Below are positions 1 to 8,969 of a DNA stretch of 64,000 nucleotides, one piece after another. Positions within the stretch are counted from its first letter, which is position 1. The number at the start of each line of letters is the position of its first letter. This stretch comes from Pseudoduganella umbonata. Lineage in GTDB: Bacteria > Pseudomonadota > Gammaproteobacteria > Burkholderiales > Burkholderiaceae_D. The stretch is from contig NZ_JACHXS010000001.1 in NCBI RefSeq assembly GCF_014192225.1, positions 336,440 through 400,439 of the forward strand, given 5' to 3'. A program made the translations under genes and the position numbers. The notes beneath the pieces are model-generated. The model had not been told where the DNA came from. It saw only the letters and a list, made by a program, of their open reading frames with translations, and ran no database searches.

Positions 1-449
1 CGCTGCTCGCCGCCGCGCCGCCCGTGCTCGCCCAGACGGATGACGCGGTGCTGAAAGCGGCCTACATCTACAACATCGCGCAGTTCACGGCATGGCCGGC
101 GGGCGCGGGCACGCGGCCGTTGAACGTCTGCGTCGGCAGCGGGCACGTGCTGTGGGAAAGCCTGCGCCGCCTGCAGGGCAAGCCGGTGGAAGGCCGCAGG
201 CTGGCCATCGTCGAGCCGGCGCCAGGCACCGTGTGCGACGTGGCCGTGTTGCCGGCCGGGGCGGAGCGGGCGGCCGGCGACGGCGCCACGCTGGTCATCG
301 TCGACGAGCCGGCCGGCGGTTACGCCGGCGCCGTGGCACTGGTCGAGGAGGACCAGCGCCTGCGCTTCGACATCGACACGAAGGAAGCCGCGCGCGCCGG
401 CCTGCGCTTCAGCTCCCGGTTGCTGCGACTGGCCAGGAACGTCCGATGA
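1..449 (+). CDS. YfiR-like periplasmic protein (DUF4154), 5'-truncated by window edge
   Basis: The reading frame is open from base 3, so the true start lies outside the window. The visible part begins with a hydrophobic stretch ending in a VLAQ-type cleavage site, then a mature domain starting TDDAVLKAAYIYNIAQFTAWP. That opening is typical of the DUF4154/YfiR family of small periplasmic repressors, which in Pseudomonas restrain the diguanylate cyclase YfiN. The stop codon overlaps the start of the downstream GGDEF-EAL gene (ATGA, 446-449), so the two are translationally coupled. By analogy with YfiR-YfiN it probably controls that enzyme from the periplasm. The two conserved family cysteines cannot be checked without an alignment. 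Confidence 0.8.
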   Translation, partial: LLAAAPPVLAQTDDAVLKAAYIYNIAQFTAWPAGAGTRPLNVCVGSGHVLWESLRRLQGKPVEGRRLAIVEPAPGTVCDVAVLPAGAERAAGDGATLVIVDEPAGGYAGAVALVEEDQRLRFDIDTKEAARAGLRFSSRLLRLARNVR

Positions 450-2320
450 AGCTTTTCCCGCGCCGCGCCGCGCCGAACGCGCGTACCCCGATCGCGGCAA
501 CGCTGCGCAGCGGCCAGCTGCTGGCGATGGCGGCGGCGCTGGTCATCGCCGGCGTGGTGCTGATCGCCTACCAGCTCATCGAGATTCGCCAGGCACTGAC
601 GGAAGGCGCCCGCGTGCAGTCGGCGATCGTGGCCGACAGCGTGACCGCGCCGCTGATGTTCGGCGACCGCGAGGTGGCGCATGAAACGCTGCGCGCGTTC
701 CGCTACGCGCAGGGGTTCAAGGCGGTCGGTATCTACGACGGCAACGGCCGCCCGTTCGCCGAGTTTTCCTACCCGGGCAGCAGGCTGCCGCCCACGCTGG
801 CGGCCGCGCGGGTCGCGCGCGATGGCGGCATCGTCGTGACCGACACGGTGCGCCACCGCGGCACGGTGCTGGGGCACACGGTCCTGCACGTGGGGACCGA
901 ACGGCTGCGCGCGGCCATGCTGCGCTACGTGGCCCTGCTGGTGGTGGCCTCGCTGGGGGCGATGCTGGTCGTCGCCACGCTGGGCCGCGCCACACGGGCC
1001 AGGGTGATCGCCGCCGAGCGCGAGCTCGACTACATGGCCCATACCGACCACGTCACCGAGCTGCCGAACCGCCATGCCACGTACGCACGGCTGGAAACGG
1101 CGCTGGCGCAGGCCAGCGCGGACGGCACGCAGGTGGCGCTGCTGCTGGTCGACCTCGACAATTTTAAGACCGTCAACGATACCGCCGGCCATGCCGCCGG
1201 CGACGAGCTGCTGAAGAAGGTGGCGGAGGCGCTGACCGGCGCGGTGCGCACGTCGGACCTGGTGGGCCGCATCGGCGGCGACGAATTCGCCATCATCGTG
1301 GCGCCGGTACCGGGGCGTGCCGCGGCGCTGGCGATCGCCGGCAAGGTCACGCAGGCGCTGCGCGCCCCGGTCGCGGTCGCCGGCGGCGAGTTCTTCGCCA
1401 CCGCCAGCGTCGGCGTCTGCCTGTATCCGGACGATGCGGCCACCATGAGCGACCTGGTCAGCAGTGCCGACACGGCGCTGTACCACGCCAAGGGAGCCGG
1501 CCGCAACCGGCTGGCCGAATTCGTGCCGGCCATGACGGCGGCCACGCTGCGCCGCGCCGCCCTCGAGCGCGACCTGCGCCGCGCCGTCGATGCCGGCCAG
1601 ATGGCTGTGCATTACCAGCCGCAGTTCGCCTGCGACGGCGGGGAACTGGTCGGCGTCGAGGCGCTGCTGCGCTGGCGGCATCCGGAACACGGCCCGATCT
1701 CGCCGGCCGAATTCATTCCGATCGCCGAGGAGACCGGCCTGATCGTGCCGCTGGGCAGCTGGGTGCTGCAGCAGGCCTGCGCCGACGTGGCCGGCTGGCA
1801 GCGCGCCGGCGCGCCGGCGCTGACGCTGGCCGTCAACATGTCGGCACGGCAGTTGCGCGAACCGGGCTTCATCGAGGACGTGACACGCGCCCTGGCCGAC
1901 AGTGGCCTGGTGCCCGCCCAGCTGGAGCTGGAGCTGACCGAAAGCCTGCTGATGGAAGACGTGTCCTGCGCGATCGCCTTCATGCAGGCGGTAAGGGCCA
2001 TCGGCGTGCGGCTGGCGATCGACGATTTCGGCACCGGCTACTCGTCGCTGGCGTACCTGCAGACGTTCCCGATCAACCAGCTGAAGGTGGACCGCAGTTT
2101 CGTGCAGATGCTGCCGCAGCGCGGCGAAACGATCATTCTCGCGGTGCTGGCGCTGGCGCGCGGCTTCGGTCTCACCGTGGTGGCCGAAGGTGTCGAAGAG
2201 CAGCGCCAGCTCGACTGGCTGCGGCTTGCCGGGTGCGACGTGGTGCAGGGCTACCTGCTGGGCGCGCCGATGAGCGCCGATGCGCTGGCGGCCCGCTACC
2301 TGAAGCTTGCCACCACGTAG
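446..2320 (+). CDS. membrane c-di-GMP enzyme with CHASE8-like sensor, GGDEF and EAL domains
   Basis: A 624-residue protein. A membrane segment near residues 24-46 is followed by a periplasmic region of about 130 residues resembling CHASE8 and a second membrane segment near 155-177. The GGDEF domain has an intact GGDEF motif at 277-281 and an RxxD inhibitory site five residues upstream (RTSD). The EAL domain carries EAL at 405-407 and the DDFGTGYSS signature. Both halves look catalytically competent, so it could make or degrade c-di-GMP. The start at 446 is chosen because it gives a normal membrane anchor and overlaps the YfiR-like stop by four bases. YfiN itself has no EAL domain, so this is a YfiN-like sensor fused to a phosphodiesterase. 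Confidence 0.88.
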   Translation: MKLFPRRAAPNARTPIAATLRSGQLLAMAAALVIAGVVLIAYQLIEIRQALTEGARVQSAIVADSVTAPLMFGDREVAHETLRAFRYAQGFKAVGIYDGNGRPFAEFSYPGSRLPPTLAAARVARDGGIVVTDTVRHRGTVLGHTVLHVGTERLRAAMLRYVALLVVASLGAMLVVATLGRATRARVIAAERELDYMAHTDHVTELPNRHATYARLETALAQASADGTQVALLLVDLDNFKTVNDTAGHAAGDELLKKVAEALTGAVRTSDLVGRIGGDEFAIIVAPVPGRAAALAIAGKVTQALRAPVAVAGGEFFATASVGVCLYPDDAATMSDLVSSADTALYHAKGAGRNRLAEFVPAMTAATLRRAALERDLRRAVDAGQMAVHYQPQFACDGGELVGVEALLRWRHPEHGPISPAEFIPIAEETGLIVPLGSWVLQQACADVAGWQRAGAPALTLAVNMSARQLREPGFIEDVTRALADSGLVPAQLELELTESLLMEDVSCAIAFMQAVRAIGVRLAIDDFGTGYSSLAYLQTFPINQLKVDRSFVQMLPQRGETIILAVLALARGFGLTVVAEGVEEQRQLDWLRLAGCDVVQGYLLGAPMSADALAARYLKLATT

Positions 2321-2357
2321 ACGGCACGGCGCCGCAGGACATGGATGTTAGGACTCC

Positions 2358-2386
2358 TTGACATCAACCGGCGGCGGGACTACCCT
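2358..2386 (+). promoter_or_regulatory. sigma70-type promoter giving a leaderless marR transcript
   Basis: TTGACA at 2358-2363 and TACCCT at 2381-2386 are separated by exactly 17 bases. Transcription would begin about seven bases downstream, at or next to the ATG at 2393. This argues against the in-frame upstream ATG at 2345, which would place the promoter inside the gene. Confidence 0.6.
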
Positions 2387-2392
2387 GCGCGG

Positions 2393-3046
2393 ATGGATAT
2401 CACCCCTGAAACCCCCTGGGACACGACGCCGGACCTGTCGGCCCGCATCGTGACCGCGATGGCCCGCCTGGCCAGCGTGCTGCGCGCCGGCATGTGGGCC
2501 GCGTCCACCGCCGAACAGCTCAATCCCGCGCAGGCCGACATCGTGCAGCTGCTGCACCGGCGCGTTCGCGGCATGCGCCTGTCGTGGCTGGCCCGGCAGC
2601 TCTCGATTTCCACCGCCAGCGCCAGCGATTCCGTGGCCGCCCTGGTGGCCAAGGGATACGTGCGCAAGACACGCGCGGCGGACGACGGCCGCGCCACCGC
2701 GCTGCTGCTGACGCCGGAAGGCGAGCGGCTGGCCGAGCGGCTCGAGGGCGCGCTGGGCTTCGCCGACGAAGCGGTGTCGGCGCTGCCGCAGCCGTTGCAG
2801 GTGGCCCTGCTGACGGGATTGTTCAAGACGATCGCCGAACTGCAGAAGACCGAACGTTTCCCCGAGCTGCGCGCCTGCCTGTCATGCCGGCATTTCGAGC
2901 CGAACAAGTTTCCCGGCGCCGCCGCGCCGCACCACTGCGCGCTGGTCGGCGCACCGCTGCCGATCGCCTTCCTGCGCATCGACTGCGCGGAACACGAACC
3001 GGCCGATGCCGGTGCCGCGCAGCGCAACTGGCGGACCTTCGCGTAG
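2393..3046 (+). CDS. MarR-family regulator with Cys/His-rich C-terminus
   Basis: A 217-residue protein. Residues about 20-135 form a MarR winged helix, with a recognition helix near LSISTASASDSVAALVAKG and a wing containing the DDGRAT turn. The C-terminal 55 residues are unusual for a minimal MarR protein: they hold a CLSCRHF motif, then HHC and a further Cys, a pattern suggesting a metal or redox site. The start at 2393 is preferred because a TTGACA/TACCCT promoter ends just before it. No target gene is adjacent. The upstream c-di-GMP gene points the same way and the downstream chemoreceptor converges. Confidence 0.8.
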   Translation: MDITPETPWDTTPDLSARIVTAMARLASVLRAGMWAASTAEQLNPAQADIVQLLHRRVRGMRLSWLARQLSISTASASDSVAALVAKGYVRKTRAADDGRATALLLTPEGERLAERLEGALGFADEAVSALPQPLQVALLTGLFKTIAELQKTERFPELRACLSCRHFEPNKFPGAAAPHHCALVGAPLPIAFLRIDCAEHEPADAGAAQRNWRTFA

Positions 3047-3059
3047 TGGTCCGCGTGGG

Positions 3060-4664
3060 CTAGCCGATCAGCGGAACGGCGCCCGGCTGTGCTGCCGGTC
3101 GCCGCACGGTGCCGGCATCTGCGCCGATCCGGAACACCGCCACGGCCTGCGCCAGCCGCGCCGCTTCCCCCTTCATCGATTCGGACGCCGCCGCGGCCTG
3201 CTCGACCAGCGCGGCATTCTGCTGCGTCACCGCATCCATCTCGACGATGGCGCGGTTGATCTGCTCGATGCCGGCCGACTGCTCGACGCTGGCCGACGAA
3301 ATCTCGCCCATGATGTCGGTCACCCGCTGCACGCTGTCGACGATTTCGTGCATCGTCGAACCGGCTTCGCCGACCAGCCGGCTGCCGGCCGCCACCTTCT
3401 CGGTGGAGGCGCCGATCAGCTCCTTGATTTCCCTGGCGGCGGCTGCCGAGCGCTGCGCCAGTGTCCGCACCTCGGAGGCGACGACGGCGAAGCCGCGGCC
3501 CTGCTCGCCGGCGCGGGCGGCTTCGACCGCGGCATTCAGCGCGAGGATATTGGTCTGGAACGCGATGCTGTCGATCACCCCCGTGATGTCGCCGATCTTG
3601 CCGGCCGACGAGCGGATGTCTTCCATCGTGTCGACCACGCGGGCGATCACGTCGCCGCCGCGCGCGGCGACGTTCGAGGCGGCCGCGGCCAGCGTATTGG
3701 CCTGCCGCGCGTTATCGGCATTCTGCTTCACCGTGGAGGCCAGCTGCTCCATCGACGATGCCGTCTGCTCCAGCGCGCTGGCCTGCTGCTCGGTACGGGC
3801 CGACAGGTCCTGGCTGCCCGTCGCCACTTCGGCCGCGGCGGTGGCAATGATGTCGGTCCCTTGCCGCACCGTCGCCACGGTGGACGCCAGGTTCTCGTTC
3901 ATGCGGCGCAGCGCGCGCAGCAGTTCGCCCAGTTCGTCCTGCGTGGCCGCCTCGATGCGGCTGGTGAGGTCGCCGGCCGCCACGGTATTGGCGACGCCGA
4001 GCGCCTGGCCGACCGGCGCCGTGATCGATCGCGTGATCCACCACGCCACGAGCGCCGCCAGCACGACGGCAGTGATACCAAGGCCCCACATCAGGTTGCG
4101 GGTGCTGGCGTAGGTGTCGGCGGCTTCCCTGGCGGCGGCCGCACTGATTTCCTTCTGCAGCGCGGCCTGTGCGCCGACGGTGCCCTTCAGCCGCGCCAGC
4201 AGAGGCCGCATCCGGTTGGCAAGCAGTTCCCGCGCCGCTTCGTCGGCGCCGCTGCCGACGTGGCCCATCAGGGTGTCCTGCATCGTCGCGTAGAGGGTGG
4301 CGTCGGTGCGCATCTGCCGCAGCAGGTCGACCGCCTGCGGGTTCTGGATCGTGGTTTCGAGATCGCGCAGCACCGCATCGATCGCCTGGCGCGACGCCAG
4401 GACTTCATTGCGCTGCCGCTGCCGGTCGGCCGGGTCGGCATACAGCAGCATGTTGCGCAGTGCGATCGCGATGTCGTTGATCTCGGCCTGCATGCGCCCG
4501 GTCGCGTCGATCTTCGGCATCCGGTTATTGACGATTTCATGGGTGCCGTTATTCACTCGCGACAGCATGACGTTCGACAGCTGGACCATCGCGACCAGCA
4601 TGATGCAGATGACGGCAAAGCCGAGCGCGAGCCGTTTGCCGATACCGAGATTCGCTACGTTCAT
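3060..4664 (-). CDS. methyl-accepting chemotaxis protein
   Basis: A 534-residue transmembrane chemoreceptor. It has a membrane segment at about 11-30, a periplasmic four-helix-bundle-like sensor region, a second segment at about 190-212, a HAMP domain and a long cytoplasmic coiled coil. The hairpin tip, [20 protein letters not shown] near residues 385-405, is the strongly conserved CheA/CheW-binding region. There is no C-terminal NWETF-type pentapeptide tether. The start at 4664 follows a clear AAGGAGG ribosome site, and the longer frame to 4787 lacks one. It converges on the MarR gene and diverges from the sugar kinase. The ligand cannot be read from sequence. Confidence 0.93.
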   Translation of the reverse strand: MNVANLGIGKRLALGFAVICIMLVAMVQLSNVMLSRVNNGTHEIVNNRMPKIDATGRMQAEINDIAIALRNMLLYADPADRQRQRNEVLASRQAIDAVLRDLETTIQNPQAVDLLRQMRTDATLYATMQDTLMGHVGSGADEAARELLANRMRPLLARLKGTVGAQAALQKEISAAAAREAADTYASTRNLMWGLGITAVVLAALVAWWITRSITAPVGQALGVANTVAAGDLTSRIEAATQDELGELLRALRRMNENLASTVATVRQGTDIIATAAAEVATGSQDLSARTEQQASALEQTASSMEQLASTVKQNADNARQANTLAAAASNVAARGGDVIARVVDTMEDIRSSAGKIGDITGVIDSIAFQTNILALNAAVEAARAGEQGRGFAVVASEVRTLAQRSAAAAREIKELIGASTEKVAAGSRLVGEAGSTMHEIVDSVQRVTDIMGEISSASVEQSAGIEQINRAIVEMDAVTQQNAALVEQAAAASESMKGEAARLAQAVAVFRIGADAGTVRRPAAQPGAVPLIG

Positions 4665-4851
4665 CGTCTTCCTCCTTGGCGGGGCTGGCGGGCGGCGGCC
4701 GTGCCGTCCCGTCGCGCTACTTATACCCGACCGCGACAGCCGCTGGCGCACGGCCGGCTGCCGCGCCGCAGCAAAAATGCTTTGCATGGCGGCCGGGAGA
4801 TGATAGCGTTACCGCCAGTTTGATTGCCCGATAACCTTGTCCTGTACAACG

Positions 4852-5757
4852 ATGAGCACACACGTACTTTCCGGCGCCGTGCGCCGCTTCGACCTGGTCG
4901 GCCTGGGCGAATGCATGGTCGAGTTCAATGCCACCGAGCCGCTGGCCCGTGCCGAACGCTTCACGAGGGCGTATGGCGGCGACGTGCTCAATGCGCTCGT
5001 GGCCGCGGCCCGGCAGGGCGCGCGCACGGCGTTCGTCAGCCGTGTCGGCGACGATCCGTTCGGCGCCGGCCTGCGCGCCGCCTGGGAAGCCGAAGGCGTC
5101 GACGTCGGCCAGGCGCCGCTGGTGCCGGGCGAGAACGGCGTGTATTTCATTTCGCTCGACGCGCACGGCGAGCGCTCGTTCACGTACCGGCGTGCCGGCA
5201 GTGCCGCGTCGCAGCTGACGGCGGCCGATATCGACGCGGCGTTCATCGCATCGGCCCGCTGCCTGCTGCTGTCCGGCATCACCCAGGCGATCTCGCCGGG
5301 CGCGCGGGCCGCCACGCTGGCGGCGGCGCGCTGCGCCCGCGGGCATGGCGTGCTGGTGGCCTACGACCCGAATTACCGCCCGCGGCTGTGGGGCAACGAG
5401 GAGGCCGCCCGCGCCGCCTGCGCGGAACTGCTGCCCTTCGTCGACATCCTGATCCCCAGCCTGCCGGCCGATGCCGCCATCCTGCCCGGGGCTCCCGGCG
5501 AACTGGTGGAGCATGCGGTGGTCAAGCACGGGGAGGAGGGGTGTGAAGTATGGCTGCGCGGCCAGCGCACCGCGGTGCCCGCCGCCGCCGCCACGGTGGT
5601 GGACACCACCGGCGCGGGAGACGCCTGGAATGGCGCCTACCTTGCCGCCGTGCTGCGCGGCGAAGCGCCCGCCGCGGCCGCCGGTATCGCCAACCGGATC
5701 GCCGCCGCCAAGCTGGCCCACCGCGGCGCGATTCCGCCACGGGAAGCTTCCGACTGA
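4852..5757 (+). CDS. kdgK: PfkB-family sugar kinase, probably 2-keto-3-deoxygluconate kinase
   Basis: A 301-residue PfkB/ribokinase-fold enzyme that should phosphorylate a sugar or sugar acid with ATP. The N-terminus (LVGLGECMVEFN) and the YDPNYRPRLW motif match the KDG-kinase branch, which feeds 2-keto-3-deoxygluconate into the Entner-Doudoroff route. The C-terminal signature DTTGAGDAWNGAYL holds the anion-hole glycines and catalytic Asp. The ATG at 4852 is preferred to the TTG at 4837 because family members begin just before the LVGLGE strand. It stands alone, with no KDPG aldolase or uronate genes nearby, so the exact substrate is uncertain. A strong terminator follows. Confidence 0.82.
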   Translation: MSTHVLSGAVRRFDLVGLGECMVEFNATEPLARAERFTRAYGGDVLNALVAAARQGARTAFVSRVGDDPFGAGLRAAWEAEGVDVGQAPLVPGENGVYFISLDAHGERSFTYRRAGSAASQLTAADIDAAFIASARCLLLSGITQAISPGARAATLAAARCARGHGVLVAYDPNYRPRLWGNEEAARAACAELLPFVDILIPSLPADAAILPGAPGELVEHAVVKHGEEGCEVWLRGQRTAVPAAAATVVDTTGAGDAWNGAYLAAVLRGEAPAAAAGIANRIAAAKLAHRGAIPPREASD

Positions 5758-5771
5758 ATTAGCAGCCGTCT

Positions 5772-5814
5772 GGTGTAGGACACCCGCAGGGTGTCGGACA
5801 CCGGTTTTCTTTTT
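5772..5814 (+). terminator. rho-independent terminator after the sugar kinase
   Basis: Two 14-base arms (5772-5785 and 5789-5802) pair around a GCA loop with a two-base internal mismatch, followed by GGTTTTCTTTTT. Arms built on GGTGTC/GACACC are, as I recall, a recurrent terminator type in Massilia relatives. Confidence 0.7.
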
Positions 5815-5817
5815 CCC

Positions 5818-7005
5818 TCAGGCCGTCGACCGCATCCGGCTGGCGGTCACCGTTACCCCGCGCACGCAATTGCGCCCGCCGCGCTTGGCCGCATACAGCT
5901 GCGCATCGGCCGTCTCGACCAGCACCGCCGGCGTATCCGGGGCATCGGGATCGAGCGCCGGCACGGCGGCGATGCCGAAGCTGGCGGTGGCGTTGACGAA
6001 CTTTCCGAGATCGACGGCGCAGCCGATGCTGCAGAACGCATGGCGGATCCGTTCGGCCAGCGCCTGCGCGCCGTCGAGGTCCGTTTCGGGCAGGACGATC
6101 AGGAATTCCTCGCCGCCGTAGCGCACCACGCTGTCGACCGTTTCACGCGTCATCGCCAGCAGCAGGCCGCCGAATTCGTTCAGCACGTGATCGCCCGCCG
6201 CGTGGCCATGCGTATCGTTGATGCGCTTGAAGTGATCGATGTCGCACAGGATCACGGACAGCGCCGTGCCATAGCGGCGCGCGCGCGCCAGCTCCGCGTC
6301 GAGCAGGCCTTTCTGCAGCACGCGGCGGTTGAAGCAGCCGGTCAGCGGATCGCGGTCGGCCAGTTGCTGCAACTGGATGGCCGAGCGGAACTCCTCGCGC
6401 TGGGCCAGGTTGAAGCGGCGCGCACCGATGTAGCCGAGCGCATTGCCGAGAATGAGCAGCAGCACCAGCGCCACCTGGTCGTCCATCTTCAGGTAGCCCT
6501 GGACGAGCAGCATTGCGCAGAACACGATGCTCGACCCGCTGGCGATCCACACGGCGTAGACGAAGCGGTTTGGAATGTTGATGTAGATAGCCATCAGGAT
6601 CAGCGCCTGCGACATCACGTTCCACGCGGTGGCGGCGGGCTGGTACCAGCACAGCACCATGAACACCGCCATGCCGACCACTTCGACCGCGCAGGCGGCC
6701 AGCACGGCCACGCGTACCGACTCGGGCCGGCGCATGATCGCCAGGCAGCCGCCCGCGGCGACCAGCGCCACCGCCACCCGGAGGGCGATCATCGTCCATG
6801 CCAGCGGACCAGGGCCCAGCGTGGCCACGTCGGTCGCGCCGAACGCCACGTAGAACGCGGCGCAGAACAGCAGGCTGACCTTCAGCTGGGCGGAACGCTC
6901 GGGCAGGTGATGGCGATTGAAACGGTCTTCGACGGCGGCGTCCGCGAACTCCGCGCGCTGGCGGTCGATTTCGAGGCGGGGATAGGGCAGGTCGCGGTGC
7001 GGCAC
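5818..7005 (-). CDS. membrane diguanylate cyclase (GGDEF)
   Basis: A 395-residue protein. The N-terminal half has about six hydrophobic segments (residues about 43-215), an uncharacterised multi-pass sensor module. The C-terminal GGDEF domain carries GGEEF at 297-301 and the upstream DIDHFKRINDTHGH metal and substrate motif, so it should make c-di-GMP from GTP. The four residues at the usual inhibitory-site position read ETVD instead of RxxD, so product inhibition through the I-site is probably lost. It converges on the sugar kinase. The ATG at 7005 is the only convincing start. Confidence 0.88.
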   Translation of the reverse strand: MPHRDLPYPRLEIDRQRAEFADAAVEDRFNRHHLPERSAQLKVSLLFCAAFYVAFGATDVATLGPGPLAWTMIALRVAVALVAAGGCLAIMRRPESVRVAVLAACAVEVVGMAVFMVLCWYQPAATAWNVMSQALILMAIYINIPNRFVYAVWIASGSSIVFCAMLLVQGYLKMDDQVALVLLLILGNALGYIGARRFNLAQREEFRSAIQLQQLADRDPLTGCFNRRVLQKGLLDAELARARRYGTALSVILCDIDHFKRINDTHGHAAGDHVLNEFGGLLLAMTRETVDSVVRYGGEEFLIVLPETDLDGAQALAERIRHAFCSIGCAVDLGKFVNATASFGIAAVPALDPDAPDTPAVLVETADAQLYAAKRGGRNCVRGVTVTASRMRSTA

Positions 7006-7286
7006 AGGGGTCTTTCCGGCATTGACGATGCCCGCAGGGCGCAGGCGATGCTACAGGATTGTACATTAAATTTCTGATAAGTATTAATCTAATAGCAGCT
7101 ATCCGCATTGCTTATAGCGTACGTATAAGCAACCCCGTGAGTATTCGATAGATTTCCTGCCGGCATCACCTGCCAGAATGGCAGTTCCCTGTCCGGGTGT
7201 ACTGCCGTACCGGATTCTCCGGCTTCCACATCCATTGCGCGAATAGTCGCAATTACAAAGCGCAAGGTATCCAGAATATTTTATAA

Positions 7287-7763
7287 ATGAAAATACTTCG
7301 ACGAGCTTCACTTACCGCCGCATTGGCCGCCAGCATGGTATTGCCTCCTGCCTTGGCAGCCGATGCCGCCAGCGGCGACGCGGACATCGCCATTCTTCTC
7401 GGACGCTATGTCGCCAGCAGCAGGAACGCGCAAGCGCTTTATGCCGATATGAAAATAGCGCGCGGCTCGATCAGCTGGAAGACCAACGGCAGACCGAAAC
7501 GATGCCGGGCAAACTGGTCATTATTGCCCGCGGAGCAGGCCGCCGCCTTGTTATCCAGTTCGCCGTCATATCTTGCAAGAGCGCAGACCGGCAGCGTCAC
7601 TTATCTCACGCGACTAACGCAATTGAATTGCAATCGGCCTGTAGCGTCCTTTCTTTTTGTTCTGGACTCGGAAGGGAAATCAGCGCAGGTGCAGGGATAC
7701 GACGAGACGGGGGACTTGAAGACATTTTTCGTGATGCACAAGAAGGTCGTGAATAATCCGTAG
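7287..7763 (+). CDS. small secreted protein of unknown function
   Basis: A 158-residue protein not recognised as any family. Residues 1-24 form a clear signal peptide (KILRR, hydrophobic core, ALA-A cleavage). The mature part has two Cys residues (in KRCRAN and QLNCNR) that could form a disulphide. It lies in a stretch of lower GC content than its neighbours, from about 7060 to 7760, which may mean recent transfer. The ribosome site is weak and a TATAAATG box sits directly at the start. An IS1595-like pair lies about 100 bp downstream. Confidence 0.6.
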   Translation: MKILRRASLTAALAASMVLPPALAADAASGDADIAILLGRYVASSRNAQALYADMKIARGSISWKTNGRPKRCRANWSLLPAEQAAALLSSSPSYLARAQTGSVTYLTRLTQLNCNRPVASFLFVLDSEGKSAQVQGYDETGDLKTFFVMHKKVVNNP

Positions 7764-7866
7764 GAAACAAATCGCTCGTAGCGCCGGCGCTGCCGCGACA
7801 GCGACGGGCATGGAAAATCCGTGCAGACAGGCAAACCCGGCTTTACGCCAACAGCGCCAAAAAAAG

Positions 7867-8962
7867 GGCGCTGTCACCCGAGCCTGTGGAAGTTTCGCCA
7901 GGTCATCAAGAAAGAGCATCATTGCCGCGCAGCGCGGCGATCAGGCAGTCTGCAGGAGCCAGCCAGCGCTGCCCGTCGAGGCCATGGCGCCAGCCCAGGT
8001 AGTTCGGCAGGTATTTGCTCGCCACGCCATTGAACCGCGACAGCCAGCCATGGAAGCGGCTGTGATAGCCATTCACGTGCTGCAGGTGGATGGCACCCCG
8101 GGCGCGCACGCCTGCCCTCAGGTTGACTGCTTCGTGCAGGATGCCGGCTTGGCGTGTGAACGTTCGGTAAGCGGCAGCGCTGTCCGACACCAGCAAGACA
8201 TCGGCGGCCAGTATGGGGGGCAGGTGGAACGCCAGCTGCCGCGCCGTCACCGGGCCACGGCCGCAAACGAAATCCCGGGTTTTCCCGTCCCGGTCGCGCG
8301 CTACCAGAATGCAGTCGAGTTCGTTCGAAATGCCGCGCCGCCTGGCCTTGCCGCCACGCCGGCGCGCGGGCCGGTCCAGGTGCCGGCTGCCTTTCTGCGA
8401 TTCGAGCAGATAGGTCTCGTCCGCCTCGACAATGCCTTGCAGCCGGGGTGGCCGGTCGTGCCGTGCGCCGCCCATGAAACGATGGCGCCAGCGAAAGCTG
8501 GTATTGCGGTGGATGCCCGTGGTATCGGCGGCGTTCCGGACCGTGCGTGAATCCAGCACAGCCTGCAGGAAAGGTAGCCATTTGCCGCGCAGGCGCAGGA
8601 AAGCGAAGGGTGTGCCGGTCAACGCATTGAAGGTGCGGCGGCATGCCAGGCAGCGGTAGCGTTGCAGGCCGCCAGTGCTGCCATGACGGTGGATGCGGAT
8701 CGCCGCGCAATGCGGACAACGATCGCAGGGCTGGCCGAACTTCTCGATCAGTTCCAGACATGTCGCCAGTGACGAGGCCGGCTCGAGCAGGGCACGCAGT
8801 GTCGTCAATTGGGCGCCGGAGAACCCGTCGAGTTGCCCGCGCAATCGTTCCAGCAAGCTATTGAAAACGCCGTCATGCATCGCCGCCTCCATCGTCAATA
8901 CGGATGAGACAGCAATGGTGGCGAATGGTTCAGTTCACCCCACAGGTTCGGGTGACAGAGCC
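7867..8962 (-). mobile_element. IS1595-family insertion sequence, copy 1
   Basis: A 1096-bp element bounded by imperfect inverted repeats of about 23 bp: GGCGCTGTCACCCGAGCC at the left end and the reverse complement of GGCTCTGTCACCCGAACC at the right. It contains one intact transposase. The left flank is CC-A7-G, and the 7 bp separating it from copy 2 are A6-G, suggesting insertion in an A-tract. Confidence 0.88.
7906..8898 (-). CDS. IS1595-family transposase (copy 1)
   Basis: A 330-residue intact transposase. The N-terminal zinc ribbon uses Cys58, Cys61 and Cys64 with Cys83 and Cys86 (CDRCPHC and RCLACRR). The catalytic domain has EADETY (Asp160) and LLVSDSAA (Asp239). A C-terminal segment containing HVNGYHS and GVASKYLPNYLGW is typical of the ISXO2-like/IS1595 DDE fold, with Asn or His at the usual third acidic position. 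It differs from copy 2 at two residues only: Arg68 and Ala85 here, His68 and Thr85 there. Nothing looks disrupted, so it may be active. Confidence 0.9.
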   Translation of the reverse strand: MTMEAAMHDGVFNSLLERLRGQLDGFSGAQLTTLRALLEPASSLATCLELIEKFGQPCDRCPHCAAIRIHRHGSTGGLQRYRCLACRRTFNALTGTPFAFLRLRGKWLPFLQAVLDSRTVRNAADTTGIHRNTSFRWRHRFMGGARHDRPPRLQGIVEADETYLLESQKGSRHLDRPARRRGGKARRRGISNELDCILVARDRDGKTRDFVCGRGPVTARQLAFHLPPILAADVLLVSDSAAAYRTFTRQAGILHEAVNLRAGVRARGAIHLQHVNGYHSRFHGWLSRFNGVASKYLPNYLGWRHGLDGQRWLAPADCLIAALRGNDALS

Positions 8963-8969
8963 AAAAAAG

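Noticed and set aside
7852..7880. Hairpin with A-tract as a terminator of the small secreted gene
   Set aside because: The T/A-tract would lie in the loop rather than after the stem. It arises from the IS end and its flank.
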